Source: an uncultured Spirochaetaceae bacterium
GTDB taxonomy: Bacteria > Spirochaetota > Spirochaetia > Sphaerochaetales > Sphaerochaetaceae
Length of the DNA stretch: 53,586 nucleotides
Assembly (NCBI GenBank): GCA_944389155.1
Contig: CALXLI010000068.1
Coordinates: forward strand, 1-53,586
Direction of reading: 5' to 3'
The notes below the pieces were generated by a model that saw only the letters and a program-made list of their open reading frames with translations, was not told the origin of the DNA and searched no databases. How positions within the stretch are numbered: the stretch's first letter is position 1; every line of letters begins with the position of its first letter. Positions 7,918 to 15,816 of this stretch are shown piece by piece. A program made the translations under genes and the position numbers.

Positions 7918-8011
7918 ATCAAAAAAAGACGCCGAACGGATGAAAATGGGGTGGGAGAGTCCGTTCGGCGAATGTTTTCCACGCAAAGGAGGTGAAAACT
8001 GTTGCTCTTTG
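7918..8011 (-). ncRNA. Sigma-54-dependent small RNA 2 with anti-Shine-Dalgarno hairpin loop
   Basis: Predicted transcript of about 90 nt from the -24/-12 promoter at 8021-8037 to the terminator at 7920-7971. Near its 5' end it contains UCACCUCCUUU (7995-7985), identical over 11 nt to the anti-Shine-Dalgarno tail of bacterial 16S rRNA. Flanking bases fold GUUUUCAC (7999-7992) against GUGGAAAAC (7982-7974) with one bulged G, exposing CUCCUUUGC in a 9-nt apical loop. The terminator loop is also C-rich. The promoter and first 50 nt are a diverged duplicate of small RNA 1. No coding potential is seen. By analogy with CU-rich loops such as that of staphylococcal RsaE, it probably pairs with Shine-Dalgarno sequences; that function is inferred. 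Confidence 0.6.
7920..7971 (-). terminator. Rho-independent terminator of small RNA 2
   Basis: Perfect 11-bp inverted repeat CGCCGAACGGA (7930-7940) and TCCGTTCGGCG (7960-7970) around a 19-base loop. Only on the minus strand is it followed by a T-tract (TCTTTTTTTG), which fixes the transcript's direction. Confidence 0.85.
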
Positions 8012-8020
8012 CCTAATATC

Positions 8021-8037
8021 TACAAGCTTCGTGCCAA
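8021..8037 (-). promoter_or_regulatory. Sigma-54 promoter of small RNA 2
   Basis: Minus strand reads TTGGCACG, AAGC, TTGTA: a perfect -24 element, correct 4-base gap, and a -12 element with one departure (TTGT for TTGC). Start site about 8011. Confidence 0.7.
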
Positions 8038-8065
8038 AATCCGTCAGCTTCACATTATCTTCAAG

Positions 8066-8141
8066 GAAAAAACAAAGACAGCGCTTGGCTGTCTTTGAAT
8101 ACACTAAAAAGGAGGTTTGTTGAAAAAACTGTTTGCTCTAC
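8066..8141 (-). ncRNA. Sigma-54-dependent small RNA 1 with anti-Shine-Dalgarno motif
   Basis: Predicted transcript of about 75 nt starting near 8141 and ending in the hairpin at 8074-8097. It shares with small RNA 2 the 5' segment GAGCAA(A)CAGUUUU and a CU-rich motif, here AAACCUCCUUUUU (8118-8106), which contains the 16S anti-Shine-Dalgarno core CCUCCUUU. The motif lies in an apparently unpaired A/U-rich stretch. The only plus-strand reading with an RBS-like sequence gives a 10-codon frame, and all termination signals belong to the minus strand, so a non-coding RNA is the better call. The upstream interval 8168-8256 is free of genes on both strands and could hold the activator sites that sigma-54 promoters need. 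Confidence 0.6.
8068..8097 (-). terminator. Rho-independent terminator of small RNA 1
   Basis: Perfect 9-bp stem AAAGACAGC and GCTGTCTTT with a 5-base loop; on the minus strand it runs on into TTTGTTTTTT. Confidence 0.88.
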
Positions 8142-8150
8142 AATCTATAT

Positions 8151-8167
8151 AGCAAGAAGCGTGCCAA
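8151..8167 (-). promoter_or_regulatory. Sigma-54 promoter of small RNA 1
   Basis: Minus strand reads TTGGCACG, CTTC, TTGCT, a full match to the sigma-54 consensus TGGCACG-N4-TTGC(A/T). Start site about 8141. Confidence 0.8.
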
Positions 8168-8256
8168 CTTGTTTCTGCGATATTTCTGCCCTATATATGA
8201 GTGAAATTCCATATAAATACTGTGAAAAAATGTAACAGTGTGAAGATTCTTTCCTG

Positions 8257-8285
8257 TTGACCCTGTGTATGGTTGCCGTTAACTT
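8257..8285 (+). promoter_or_regulatory. Promoter of the rhomboid gene
   Basis: TTGACC (8257-8262), 17 bases, TAACTT (8280-8285), then 7 nt to ATG 8293. Good -35, modest -10. Confidence 0.4.
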
Positions 8286-8292
8286 TTGTATT

Positions 8293-8919
8293 ATGCGGAA
8301 TAGCATCATCAATAGACAGTTCAGGTATACATTCTCCAATGCAGCTGTTGTGATAGCTGTCATAAACATAATTGCGTTCGGTGCGGTGACATTCCTGTTC
8401 CCAAGGCTTCTCTATGTATTTTCCATGATACCTTCCTTTGTCCTGTACAGGCATTGGTATTGGCAGTTCTTCACATATATGTTCATGCATAGCGGGATAT
8501 GGCATCTGCTCTTCAATATGCTTGCGCTGTTCATGTTCGGCTCCCCTGTGGAGAGGAAGATCGGAACGCGAGAGTTCGTGCTCTTCTACCTGCTTGTCGG
8601 AACGCTTTCAGGCATAGCCAGCTATCTTTTCTTCTACTTCACCGGGCAGAATATAATGCTTTTGGGAGCATCTGGGGCGGTGTATGGGGTTATGCTTCTT
8701 TTCTCTGTCTTCTTTCCCAACGCCGGCGTACTGCTTTTTGGAGTCATTCCGATGAGAGCATCAACGTTGGTCCTGCTTTATTTCTGCATAGAGTTCTTCG
8801 GTTCGATTTTCTCTACAGGATCCGTTGCGCACGCAACTCATCTGTTCGGATTGCTGTTTGCGCTGCTGTATGTGATGATACGGATGAGGATAAAGCCATG
8901 GAAAGCCTGGGGACTATAA
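8293..8919 (+). CDS. Rhomboid-family intramembrane serine protease
   Basis: A 208-residue polytopic protein with six predicted TM helices, the basic bacterial rhomboid fold. The catalytic Ser is in LLGASGAVYGV (TM4) and the partner His in AHATHLFGLLF (TM6). The conserved WHLLFNMLALFMFG motif (His and Asn of the oxyanion region, TM2) and the E-R-x-G of loop 1 are also present. Rhomboids cleave TM segments of substrates inside the membrane; the substrate is unknown here. The frame extends upstream to 8257, but that TTG coincides with the -35 element and ATG 8293 lies 7 nt after the -10, without an RBS. It overlaps the convergent adenosine deaminase gene by 6 bases. Confidence 0.93.
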   Translation: MRNSIINRQFRYTFSNAAVVIAVINIIAFGAVTFLFPRLLYVFSMIPSFVLYRHWYWQFFTYMFMHSGIWHLLFNMLALFMFGSPVERKIGTREFVLFYLLVGTLSGIASYLFFYFTGQNIMLLGASGAVYGVMLLFSVFFPNAGVLLFGVIPMRASTLVLLYFCIEFFGSIFSTGSVAHATHLFGLLFALLYVMIRMRIKPWKAWGL

Positions 8920-9993
8920 GCCCCAAGCTTCTCTTTTCTCTTTGTATCCTTTCTTTATGATGTCATAGATTATGCTGAGCTTCTTGCCGTGATGGCAGAA
9001 TGCGCTCTTTGCGGCATTGATCGTGATCTTCTCGATATCATCGATGGTCAGATCATAGTGCTCTGCTGCTATGGCAAGCTCCTTCGATAGCGTTGTTCCG
9101 CTCATCAGCCTGTTGTCTGTGCATAGGAATACCCTGAATTTCTCTTTGAAGAACAGAGGGAATGGATGGGTATCATAGCTTTCTGCGGCACCTGTCCCTA
9201 TATTTGAAGTCAGGCACATTTCAAGCGGTATCCTCTTATCCAGCACGAAGTTTGCAAGTGAGCCCATCTTCTTTATCCTTCCGTTTTCAGTCAGCATGTC
9301 ATCGATGAGCCTTGTTCCATGGCCTATGCGGTGTGCACCGCAGATCTGTATGGCCTGCCATATCGATTCAGTGCCGAATGCCTCGCCTGCATGTATTGTT
9401 ATATTGAAGTTCTTCCGTCTTATATACTCAAAAGCCTTGATGTGCGCTTTTGCGGGATTTCCCTTCTCATCTCCTGCTAGATCGAATCCGACAACACCCC
9501 TGTCAGAGTACGCTGCCCCAAGCTCAGCGACCTTAAGGGATATCTCTGGGCTTTCGTTGCGCATGGCGCATAGGATAAGGCCGAACTCGACACCTGTCTT
9601 CCGCTTTCCTCTCTGAAGACCATCCAGGACAGATCGTACCACTTCATCCATCGAAAGGCCTTTCCTTGTATGAAGGGAAGGGGCAAAGCGTATCTCGGCG
9701 TATACGACGCCATCTTCGGCGAGGTCCTCGATCTCTTCTTCTGCAGCTCTTGCCAAGGCCTCTCTGTCCTGCAGTACAGCTGTCGTTATATTGAAGCTCT
9801 CAAGATAGAGCGAAAGGGATTTCCTTTCAGATCCCGCCCTGAACCAAGCACCTAGCTTCTCCTCATCATATTCCGGAAGCACGATATCTCTTTCCTTTGC
9901 AAGTGTGATGATTGTCGATGGCCTGAGGGATCCATCAAGATGCTCATGCAGCTCAACTTTGGGAAGTGCCTTGATTTCATTTATGGTCAACAT
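8914..9993 (-). CDS. add: Adenosine deaminase
   Basis: A 359-residue TIM-barrel metal hydrolase. The N-terminal zinc ligands are in VELHEHLDGS (H-x-H). Later come ITIHAGEAFG with the third zinc His and the catalytic Glu, IGHGTRL with the His that activates water, and CTDNRLMSGTTL with the final zinc Asp. It converts adenosine (and deoxyadenosine) to inosine in purine salvage. Relatives include adenine deaminases of the same fold; SSL-type specificity residues cannot be separated by eye. The frame runs upstream to 10056, but MLTINEIKALPKVELHEHLD beginning at 9993 is the family N-terminus. That ATG follows a -10 by 6 nt with no RBS. Confidence 0.92.
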   Translation of the reverse strand: MLTINEIKALPKVELHEHLDGSLRPSTIITLAKERDIVLPEYDEEKLGAWFRAGSERKSLSLYLESFNITTAVLQDREALARAAEEEIEDLAEDGVVYAEIRFAPSLHTRKGLSMDEVVRSVLDGLQRGKRKTGVEFGLILCAMRNESPEISLKVAELGAAYSDRGVVGFDLAGDEKGNPAKAHIKAFEYIRRKNFNITIHAGEAFGTESIWQAIQICGAHRIGHGTRLIDDMLTENGRIKKMGSLANFVLDKRIPLEMCLTSNIGTGAAESYDTHPFPLFFKEKFRVFLCTDNRLMSGTTLSKELAIAAEHYDLTIDDIEKITINAAKSAFCHHGKKLSIIYDIIKKGYKEKREAWGL

Positions 9994-9999
9994 GCATAG

Positions 10000-10028
10000 A
10001 TTCTGCCTTCTCTTTTGCGATATGGCAA
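10000..10028 (-). promoter_or_regulatory. Leaderless-type promoter of add
   Basis: Minus strand: TTGCCA (10028-10023), 17 bases, CAGAAT (10005-10000), 6 nt, ATG 9993. Confidence 0.55.
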
Positions 10029-10195
10029 TAGGAACATTTTCAGCTTTACAGCCCATTCTTGCACAAATTGTCTAATATGATGAGCATAACTGTTTTAGTT
10101 TATTGCAGTTATGCATGATAAAATACGGATTTCATATCTTTTTCGCTTTACAATCCTCTTATTTAGAGACAATATCGGAAAAGGAGGAAAATAAT

Positions 10196-10708
10196 ATGGC
10201 AAAATCTGTTGATTCTCTTAATAAGAAGCTTCTTGCTGCTGCTATAAGCGCAACGAAGGCCAGGGATATCAAGGATCTTCTTGATAAGGGGGCTGATATC
10301 AATGCCCATAACGAATGGGGACTCACACCGGTGATGCTTGCTGCACAGTATAACCACTCTGTTGCTGTACTCAATGCACTTATCGCCGCTGGTGCTGACA
10401 TCCATGAGGCTGAGCCTAAGTATAGGTCAAACGCTCTTCATCTTGCAGCAAATAGCTCAAAGAACCCAAAGGTAATCGAGGCACTCCTTGCAGCTGGCGC
10501 TAATATCGATGCAAGGAACTATCTTGGCGAGACTGCTCTCATCATGGCTGTGAACAGCAATGACGAGACAAAGATCTCTACACAGCTTATCAGAAGCGGT
10601 GCGGATATCAATGCTCGCGATTATCAGGGACATTCTGTTCTTGACTATGCAAAGGCAGCAAAGAGAACATATCTTGTGAACGTTCTCAAGGAAAAGGGCG
10701 CTGTATAA
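10196..10708 (+). CDS. Ankyrin-repeat protein
   Basis: A 170-residue protein built almost entirely of ankyrin repeats. About four units of 33-36 residues are visible, each with the helix-turn-helix signature: NEWGLTPVMLAAQYNH, SNALHLAANSSKN, LGETALIMAVNSNDE and QGHSVLDYAKAAK, separated by GADI(N/H/D) turns. The first 30 residues form a helical cap. There is no signal peptide, so it is probably cytosolic and acts as a protein-binding scaffold; the partner is unknown. It has one of the strongest Shine-Dalgarno sequences in the window (AAAAGGAGG, 10180-10188) ahead of ATG 10196, and its own terminator. The frame upstream to 10103 has no support. Confidence 0.9.
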   Translation: MAKSVDSLNKKLLAAAISATKARDIKDLLDKGADINAHNEWGLTPVMLAAQYNHSVAVLNALIAAGADIHEAEPKYRSNALHLAANSSKNPKVIEALLAAGANIDARNYLGETALIMAVNSNDETKISTQLIRSGADINARDYQGHSVLDYAKAAKRTYLVNVLKEKGAV

Positions 10709-10727
10709 TCTCATAAGCGTTCCTGAG

Positions 10728-10757
10728 AGGTGGCTTCGGAAGATGCCGCCTTTTTTA
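10728..10757 (+). terminator. Rho-independent terminator of the ankyrin gene
   Basis: Stem AGGTGGC (10728-10734) and GCCGCCT (10745-10751), one G-U pair, 10-base loop, T-tract TTTTTT. A second hairpin (GATGGCC with GGCCATC, about 10758-10786) lacks a T-tract on either strand and may sit at the proS 3' end. Confidence 0.75.
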
Positions 10758-10835
10758 TTGATGATGGCCCCGGATTCCCGAGGCCATCTGCTTGCGAAAG
10801 CATTGTGATTATCGCGTTTTAAGACGCAAGGCAGT

Positions 10836-12593
10836 TCACTCCAGTTCCTTGTTCACGATCTTGCTGTCTATCTCTGCCTGTTCTCTCTGTATCTCAGCCT
10901 TGATCTCATCTGCGATATCCTCCAGGAGGAAGGATGTTGTCTCACCGCTTTCCCTGATCTTGACCTCGACCTTTCCTTCCTTCAGGCTTCTGTTTCCGAG
11001 CGTTATCCTAAGCGGTATGCCGATAAGGTCCGCATCTGCGAACTTAACTCCAGCTGTCTCCTTCCTGTCATCGTAGAGGACTTCTATCCCGGCTTTCTGC
11101 AGATCCTCGTAGATCTTATCAGCAACCTCTGTCTCCTTCACAAGGGAAACAAGATGAACCTGATAAGGTGCAACCGATACAGGAAGCTTGAGCCCGCTCT
11201 CGTCGTTGTATTCCTCTGCAAGGCATGCAAGAAGCCTTCCTACGCCTATGCCGTAAGAGCCCATGACTACAGGAACCTGCTTTCCATTCTCGTCCTGATA
11301 CGTGCAGTTCATGGCCGCTGAGTACCTTGTCCCGAGCTGGAAGATATTTCCTATCTCAACACCTTTTGATGCAGTGAGAGGCTTTCCGCATACAGGACAG
11401 AGGAAGCCATCGCGTGCCGATGCTATATCTGCAACTGTTCCGCTGTAGTCCCTGCCGTAGTTCGTATTAAGCAGATGATAGCCGGCTTCATTCGCTCCTG
11501 CTACGAGATTGTTGGAATTGGCAACAGAGTCATCGACAATGCAGATGAAGTCGCCCTTTGCCCCGATAGGGGATGCATAGCCAGGAACCATGCCGCATGC
11601 TGTGATTTCCTCTTCATGTGCAGGCCTGAGGGCATTTGCCCTTGCAGCGTTTGAAAGCTTTGATTCCTCAACCTCCAGATCGCCTCTTATGACAGCGACA
11701 ATCAGCTTGTCTTCCTCTTCTCCGTTCTTGTCGTTGATGAATGAACCGACCATGAACACGCACTTTGCTGTCTTCCTTGCATCTATTCCAAGATATTCGG
11801 CAAGTGCCTCGATTGTCTTTGATTCAGGTGTTGCCTTCTTCTCGACTGCCTTCATCTCCTCTTGGAAATACTCTTTCCTGAACTTGGCAATCTGCCTGTT
11901 TGCTGTGTATCCGCAGTCCTGGCAGTATATGATGGTGTCCTCTCCGATAGGTGAGAGATACATGTATTCATGTGATATCTTCCCGCCCATCATTCCTGAG
12001 TCAGCGCCAACTGCAATGGAAGGAAGCCCACAGCGTGAGAAGATCCTGAAATAAGCCCTGTAATGATCCCTGTAGACCTTATCAAGCCCCTCTGCATCCT
12101 TGTCGAATGAGTAGGAGTCAAGCATGGTGAATTCACGCACCCTGATAAGTCCTGCTCTTGGACGTGGGTCATCGCGCCACTTAGTCTGCATCTGATAGAC
12201 AAGCCGTGGCAGTCTCTTGTATGAGTCCACCTCACCTCTGGCTATATCCGTAACAGCCTCTTCGTGGGTCATTGCAAGGACCATATCCCTGTTGTTCCTG
12301 TCCTTGAAGCGGCTCATCTCCTTGTCGATTGAGTAATATCTTCCTGTTTCCTTCCAGATATCAGCAGGATTGACAACAGGCATCTCCATTTCCTCTGCGC
12401 CTATTGCTTCCATCTCAGAGCGTATGATTGCCTTTATTTTCTCCGTAGCTCTGAATCCGAGAGGGAGAAGGGAGAATATTCCCGCACCCATCTGCCTTAT
12501 ATACCCAGCTCTCAGAAGATACTCATATCCTTTTGTATCAGCTCCGTTTGGGGCTTCCCTGAGAGTTTTCGAAAACATCCTGGACATTCTCAT
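10836..12593 (-). CDS. proS: Prolyl-tRNA synthetase (bacterial type)
   Basis: A 585-residue class II synthetase of the long bacterial form. Motif 1 lies near GFRATEKIKAIIRSEME, motif 2 around RDDPRPRAGLIRVREF and motif 3 at MGSYGIGVGRLLACLAEE. Between motifs 2 and 3 is the INS editing domain (about residues 240-390, YbaK fold), which clears Ala-tRNA(Pro). The anticodon-binding domain fills the C-terminus from VSVAPYQVHLVSL onward. It charges tRNA(Pro) in the cytoplasm. ATG 12593 follows TTAGGAGATT, a good RBS, and a consensus promoter. Slight length excess over E. coli (572) lies in the charged C-terminal tail. Confidence 0.98.
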   Translation of the reverse strand: MRMSRMFSKTLREAPNGADTKGYEYLLRAGYIRQMGAGIFSLLPLGFRATEKIKAIIRSEMEAIGAEEMEMPVVNPADIWKETGRYYSIDKEMSRFKDRNNRDMVLAMTHEEAVTDIARGEVDSYKRLPRLVYQMQTKWRDDPRPRAGLIRVREFTMLDSYSFDKDAEGLDKVYRDHYRAYFRIFSRCGLPSIAVGADSGMMGGKISHEYMYLSPIGEDTIIYCQDCGYTANRQIAKFRKEYFQEEMKAVEKKATPESKTIEALAEYLGIDARKTAKCVFMVGSFINDKNGEEEDKLIVAVIRGDLEVEESKLSNAARANALRPAHEEEITACGMVPGYASPIGAKGDFICIVDDSVANSNNLVAGANEAGYHLLNTNYGRDYSGTVADIASARDGFLCPVCGKPLTASKGVEIGNIFQLGTRYSAAMNCTYQDENGKQVPVVMGSYGIGVGRLLACLAEEYNDESGLKLPVSVAPYQVHLVSLVKETEVADKIYEDLQKAGIEVLYDDRKETAGVKFADADLIGIPLRITLGNRSLKEGKVEVKIRESGETTSFLLEDIADEIKAEIQREQAEIDSKIVNKELE

Positions 12594-12619
12594 ATAGTAA
12601 ATCTCCTAACCAAGAGCTC

Positions 12620-12648
12620 ATTATATTGTTCCGCATCTCTAGAGGCAA
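12620..12648 (-). promoter_or_regulatory. Promoter of proS
   Basis: Minus strand: TTGCCT (12648-12643), 17 bases, TATAAT (12625-12620). A leader of about 20 nt with AGGAG follows, so this gene is conventionally led. Confidence 0.65.
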
Positions 12649-12672
12649 CCGAGAAACATGGATGCTTTTGTA

Positions 12673-12713
12673 TTGAGAGCGTGTTAAATTAGAGTTAAGA
12701 TTCTGTTAATTTA
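12673..12713 (+). promoter_or_regulatory. Promoter and candidate operator of the ABC/aldolase/transketolase operon
   Basis: TTGAGA (12673-12678), 17 bases, TAAGAT (12696-12701), start about 12708. An inverted repeat TAAATTA (12685-12691) and TAATTTA (12707-12713) puts one arm in the promoter spacer and the other on the start site, the usual place for a repressor. An AAAGGAGG RBS follows at 12731-12738. Confidence 0.45.
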
Positions 12714-12742
12714 GCATAATGTTGCTGGTAAAGGAGGAATAG

Positions 12743-13948
12743 ATGCTTAAGAAAGCAATATCACTGGCTCTCGTTCTTGTCACTATTTCAGCTTTCTGCT
12801 TTGCAGGAGGTGCAGGAGAGAAGGGCGGAGCAGGAACGGTGGCAGACGCAATAGCTGCCGCTGAGAATATGACACTTGAGGAGCTTGAGGCAGCTGCAAA
12901 GGCTGAGTTTGAGAGCGCTGGTGTGCAGTTTGCAGCCAGAGGGTCTACGTCTGGCGTGAAGAACGTGCTTGCCGGTTTCAAGGCAAAGTATCCATGGTTT
13001 GACTATGCAGAGTTCAGCTCAAGCAAGGATCAGGCGCTTTATACGGAACTGACGACAGCAATCGGGCAGGATCAGTATGTCGCTGATGCAGTCCTCATCC
13101 AGGATGGATCATCTCTTCAGTCGATGCTTATCGATACAGGCTATATGCTGAATTATGTGCCTACGACGGTTGAGCTTCCTGAAGCAGACAGCAATCCGCT
13201 CTCTGTCCTGTATGTCAACAAGTGCTTCTTCTGGAATAAGACCAATTCTGAATATGGCCCTGATTACGTTACGAATGTATGGCAGCTTACAGGCGCTGAT
13301 GGTGTGGAGAAGAAAGGCGTGCACCAGCTTTCATTCCAGACACCTGCAACAGAGAACGTCAACATGAATTTCCTCATAATGCTCACAAGCGATGAGGCCT
13401 GCGAGAAGCTTGCATCTGCATATGAGTCATATTTCGGTGAGCCATATGCAGGAGGCGATGGCTATCAGAACATCGGATACAAGTTCGTCACAGAGCTCAT
13501 GAAGAATGTAACGACATGGCACAGCTCAGATACTACAGCTGTAAAGAACATGGCAACCATGACCACTGGACAGATTGTCTATGCGCCTCTCAACAAGATC
13601 AAGGATTATCCTGAGACGAACGATTATCACAACGATCTTGCAATCACAGGCTGGAATGTGCCGCTTGAGGGCTTCACATCATACTTCTATAAGATGTGGC
13701 TGATGATCCCGAAGACAGCAAGGCTGCCTTACACAGCATGTCTTTTCATCGAATATATGTGCTCTCCTGAAGGTTTCAGGAATGGCTGGGACAGCGAAGG
13801 CTATTATTCAGTCAACCCTGAAGTCCCTGTGCTTGACGGCGACCATGCCCTTTCTGAGTGGCTCGATGGCGCTATTGTCGAGGATATTGAGTACATCAAT
13901 TCTGTTTACAGGGATGCAAGCACTTATATCAGAAGCCTCGTAATGTAA
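12743..13948 (+). CDS. ABC transporter substrate-binding protein (iron/sugar-phosphate class)
   Basis: A 401-residue exported protein. Signal peptide residues 1-21 (KKAISLALVLVTISAFCFA) end before GGAGEKGG. The mature part is a two-lobed extracellular binding protein; the order and neighbours point to the AfuA/FbpA class (polyamine/iron/phosphorylated-sugar cluster). The segment AARGSTSGVKNVLAGFKAK resembles the start of that fold. Ligand residues cannot be assigned by eye. A family member, AfuA of Actinobacillus pleuropneumoniae, is known to bind hexose phosphates rather than iron. Genes downstream (aldolase, transketolase) suggest an organic, perhaps phosphorylated, sugar. A hairpin at 13964 separates it from the permease. 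Confidence 0.8.
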   Translation: MLKKAISLALVLVTISAFCFAGGAGEKGGAGTVADAIAAAENMTLEELEAAAKAEFESAGVQFAARGSTSGVKNVLAGFKAKYPWFDYAEFSSSKDQALYTELTTAIGQDQYVADAVLIQDGSSLQSMLIDTGYMLNYVPTTVELPEADSNPLSVLYVNKCFFWNKTNSEYGPDYVTNVWQLTGADGVEKKGVHQLSFQTPATENVNMNFLIMLTSDEACEKLASAYESYFGEPYAGGDGYQNIGYKFVTELMKNVTTWHSSDTTAVKNMATMTTGQIVYAPLNKIKDYPETNDYHNDLAITGWNVPLEGFTSYFYKMWLMIPKTARLPYTACLFIEYMCSPEGFRNGWDSEGYYSVNPEVPVLDGDHALSEWLDGAIVEDIEYINSVYRDASTYIRSLVM

Positions 13949-13963
13949 TGGCTTCTTTTCTGG

Positions 13964-13990
13964 GGTGAGGGGAGTCCCTCACCTGGAGTT
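13964..13990 (+). terminator. Intercistronic hairpin after the binding-protein gene
   Basis: Perfect 8-bp stem GGTGAGGG (13964-13971) and CCCTCACC (13976-13983) with loop GAGT. A weak T-run (GTTTTT, 13987-13992) lies just before the permease ATG. Likely a partial terminator or mRNA stabiliser that keeps binding protein above permease. Confidence 0.6.
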
Positions 13991-13993
13991 TTT

Positions 13994-15814
13994 ATGACAG
14001 ATCCTAAGAAAAATACAAGAATACTGAACAATCTGCACTCTTATGTTTCGAAACCCGCGAATGTGATAACAGTATTGTTCTTCATCATATTGCTTTTGAC
14101 AGTGTGTCTGCCGCTTCTATCGCTGCTTCGCGATGCTTTTACTGTCCACTTTGGAGAGATACGTGATATCGGCAAGCCAGTCGGCTCATTCACGCTCTAT
14201 CATTGGCAGACGCTGCTTTTCGATAATCTCTACAACTACTCGGTCCTGACGTTCTGGCGGCCTCTTCTCAATTCGTTCTCGATGGCTGTCGTATCATGCA
14301 TAGTCGCTGTTGGATTCGGCGGTGCTGTAGCATGGTTCATAACACGCTCGGATATAAAAGGGAAGAAGTTCCTTTCCACTATATTCGTATTCCCTTACAT
14401 CATGCCAAGCTGGTCAATCGCGATGTTCTGGGAGAACTTCTTCAAGAATACCCGCATAGTTGCCTGCTATAACCAGATGGGAATGCTTGAGAGCCTTACG
14501 GGAATATGCGTCCCCGAATGGGTCCTCTATGGATTCTTCCCATGTGCGATGTGTCTTGGGATACACTATGCTCCGTTTGCATATCTTCTTATCGGTGGCA
14601 TCCTGCGCAATATGGATGCAAACCTTGAGGAAGCTGCTACCGTACTGAAAGCATCACGCTTGAAGATACTGAGGAAGATCACGCTTCCTATAGTCACTCC
14701 TGCCTTGATATCCACGGTCCTTCTTGTCTTCTCAAGCAGCATCTCAAGCTACACGGTTCCTGCGTTCCTGAACAAGAATGGTTCGTTCTCCACCGTTTCG
14801 ACAACGATGAGATCGCTGTTCAATACGGCGGCAATGCAGGGACAGGGGTTCGTTGTCGCTATCGTTCTGCTTGTCTTCTCTGTCGTTATCCTCACCATCA
14901 ACAATAAGATGACGGGAAAGCGCAAGTCATTCACGACCATCAGCGGAAAATCCGGGCAGGTATCGCTTGTGAAGCTTGGGCGTGCAAGGATGCCCATTAC
15001 CGTTATCATAATGATAATCTCAGCTTTCTTTGCGATTGTCCCCCTTGTTTCATTTGCGTTGGAAAGCCTGCTTGAAGTCCCTGGAGACTATTCAACGCTC
15101 TCCCTTTATTACTGGACAACGACCGATACGCTTGAAAACAGGGTTTTCGGTTCCTCGCAGGGCATACTCCGCAATCCGACTATATGGAGCGCTCTTGGAA
15201 GAAGCCTCCTGGTCTCATTCATGGTTGCCCTGATCTCCGGAACATTCGGGATCCTCATCGGATATGCATCTGCACGTAAGCGTGGCTCAAGGCTTGCGCG
15301 CTGGGTTTCGAACATGGCGTTCTTCCCATACCTTATCCCAGCAATGAGCTTTGGAGCTGTTTATCTGTCAGTATCATATCTTCCTGCCTTCTCATTCCTG
15401 AGAAGCTCTGTGCTGCTTCTGATCGTAGTTGGAGGAATCAAGTTCCTTCCTTTCGCTTCAAAGAGCGGAGCCAATGCCATGATGCAGGTTTCCGGGGAGA
15501 TTGAAGAGGCCGCTTTCGTCATAGGCGTGCCTTGGTGGAAGAGGATGGTGAAGATACTGTTCCCGATACAGAAAGCCAGCTTTATCTCTGGCTATCTTCT
15601 GCCGTTCATATCATGCATGAGGGAACTTTCTCTCTTTGTCCTTCTTGCGGCTCCTGGCTCAATCATAACTGTCGTGCTCCAGGATTTTGAGGTCAATGGC
15701 CTTACGCAGATAAGCAATGGAATAAACTTCCTTATCATCATGATTGTCCTCTTGGTCCAGTTCATCACGAACAGGCTGACAGGAGCAAGCATTGATAAAG
15801 GAATCGGAGGTTGA
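13994..15814 (+). CDS. Fused two-domain ABC transporter permease (AfuB/FbpB type)
   Basis: A 606-residue protein with about 12 TM helices, made of two homologous permease halves (residues 1-310 and 330-606). Each half has an EAA loop that contacts the ATPase: NLEEAATVLKASRLKILRKI in the first and EIEEAAFVIGVPWWKRMVKI in the second. Such fused permeases supply the whole membrane part of Fe3+/sugar-phosphate-type importers as one chain. ATG 13994 lies directly after the intercistronic hairpin; the preceding GGAG is the RBS. It overlaps the ATPase gene by the stop codon only if the latter starts at its upstream TTG. Confidence 0.92.
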   Translation: MTDPKKNTRILNNLHSYVSKPANVITVLFFIILLLTVCLPLLSLLRDAFTVHFGEIRDIGKPVGSFTLYHWQTLLFDNLYNYSVLTFWRPLLNSFSMAVVSCIVAVGFGGAVAWFITRSDIKGKKFLSTIFVFPYIMPSWSIAMFWENFFKNTRIVACYNQMGMLESLTGICVPEWVLYGFFPCAMCLGIHYAPFAYLLIGGILRNMDANLEEAATVLKASRLKILRKITLPIVTPALISTVLLVFSSSISSYTVPAFLNKNGSFSTVSTTMRSLFNTAAMQGQGFVVAIVLLVFSVVILTINNKMTGKRKSFTTISGKSGQVSLVKLGRARMPITVIIMIISAFFAIVPLVSFALESLLEVPGDYSTLSLYYWTTTDTLENRVFGSSQGILRNPTIWSALGRSLLVSFMVALISGTFGILIGYASARKRGSRLARWVSNMAFFPYLIPAMSFGAVYLSVSYLPAFSFLRSSVLLLIVVGGIKFLPFASKSGANAMMQVSGEIEEAAFVIGVPWWKRMVKILFPIQKASFISGYLLPFISCMRELSLFVLLAAPGSIITVVLQDFEVNGLTQISNGINFLIIMIVLLVQFITNRLTGASIDKGIGG

Positions 15815-15816
15815 TT

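Larger units (their letters stand above)
7985..8167 (-). repeat. Tandem duplication of small-RNA promoter and 5' half
   Basis: The segments 7985-8037 and 8106-8167 align through TTGGCACG, the -12 region, TAGAT/TTAG, GAGCAA(A)CAGTTTT and CCTCCTTT, then diverge completely into different terminator hairpins. This looks like an old duplication in which only the promoter and seed-like part has been kept. Confidence 0.65.

Noticed and set aside
7985..8150. Plus-strand micro-genes beginning GTGAAAACT and TTGAAAAAA next to AAAGGAGG, looking like signal-peptide starts
   Set aside because: The first GTG overlaps its own SD, the second frame has ten codons, and promoters and T-tract terminators all belong to the minus strand.
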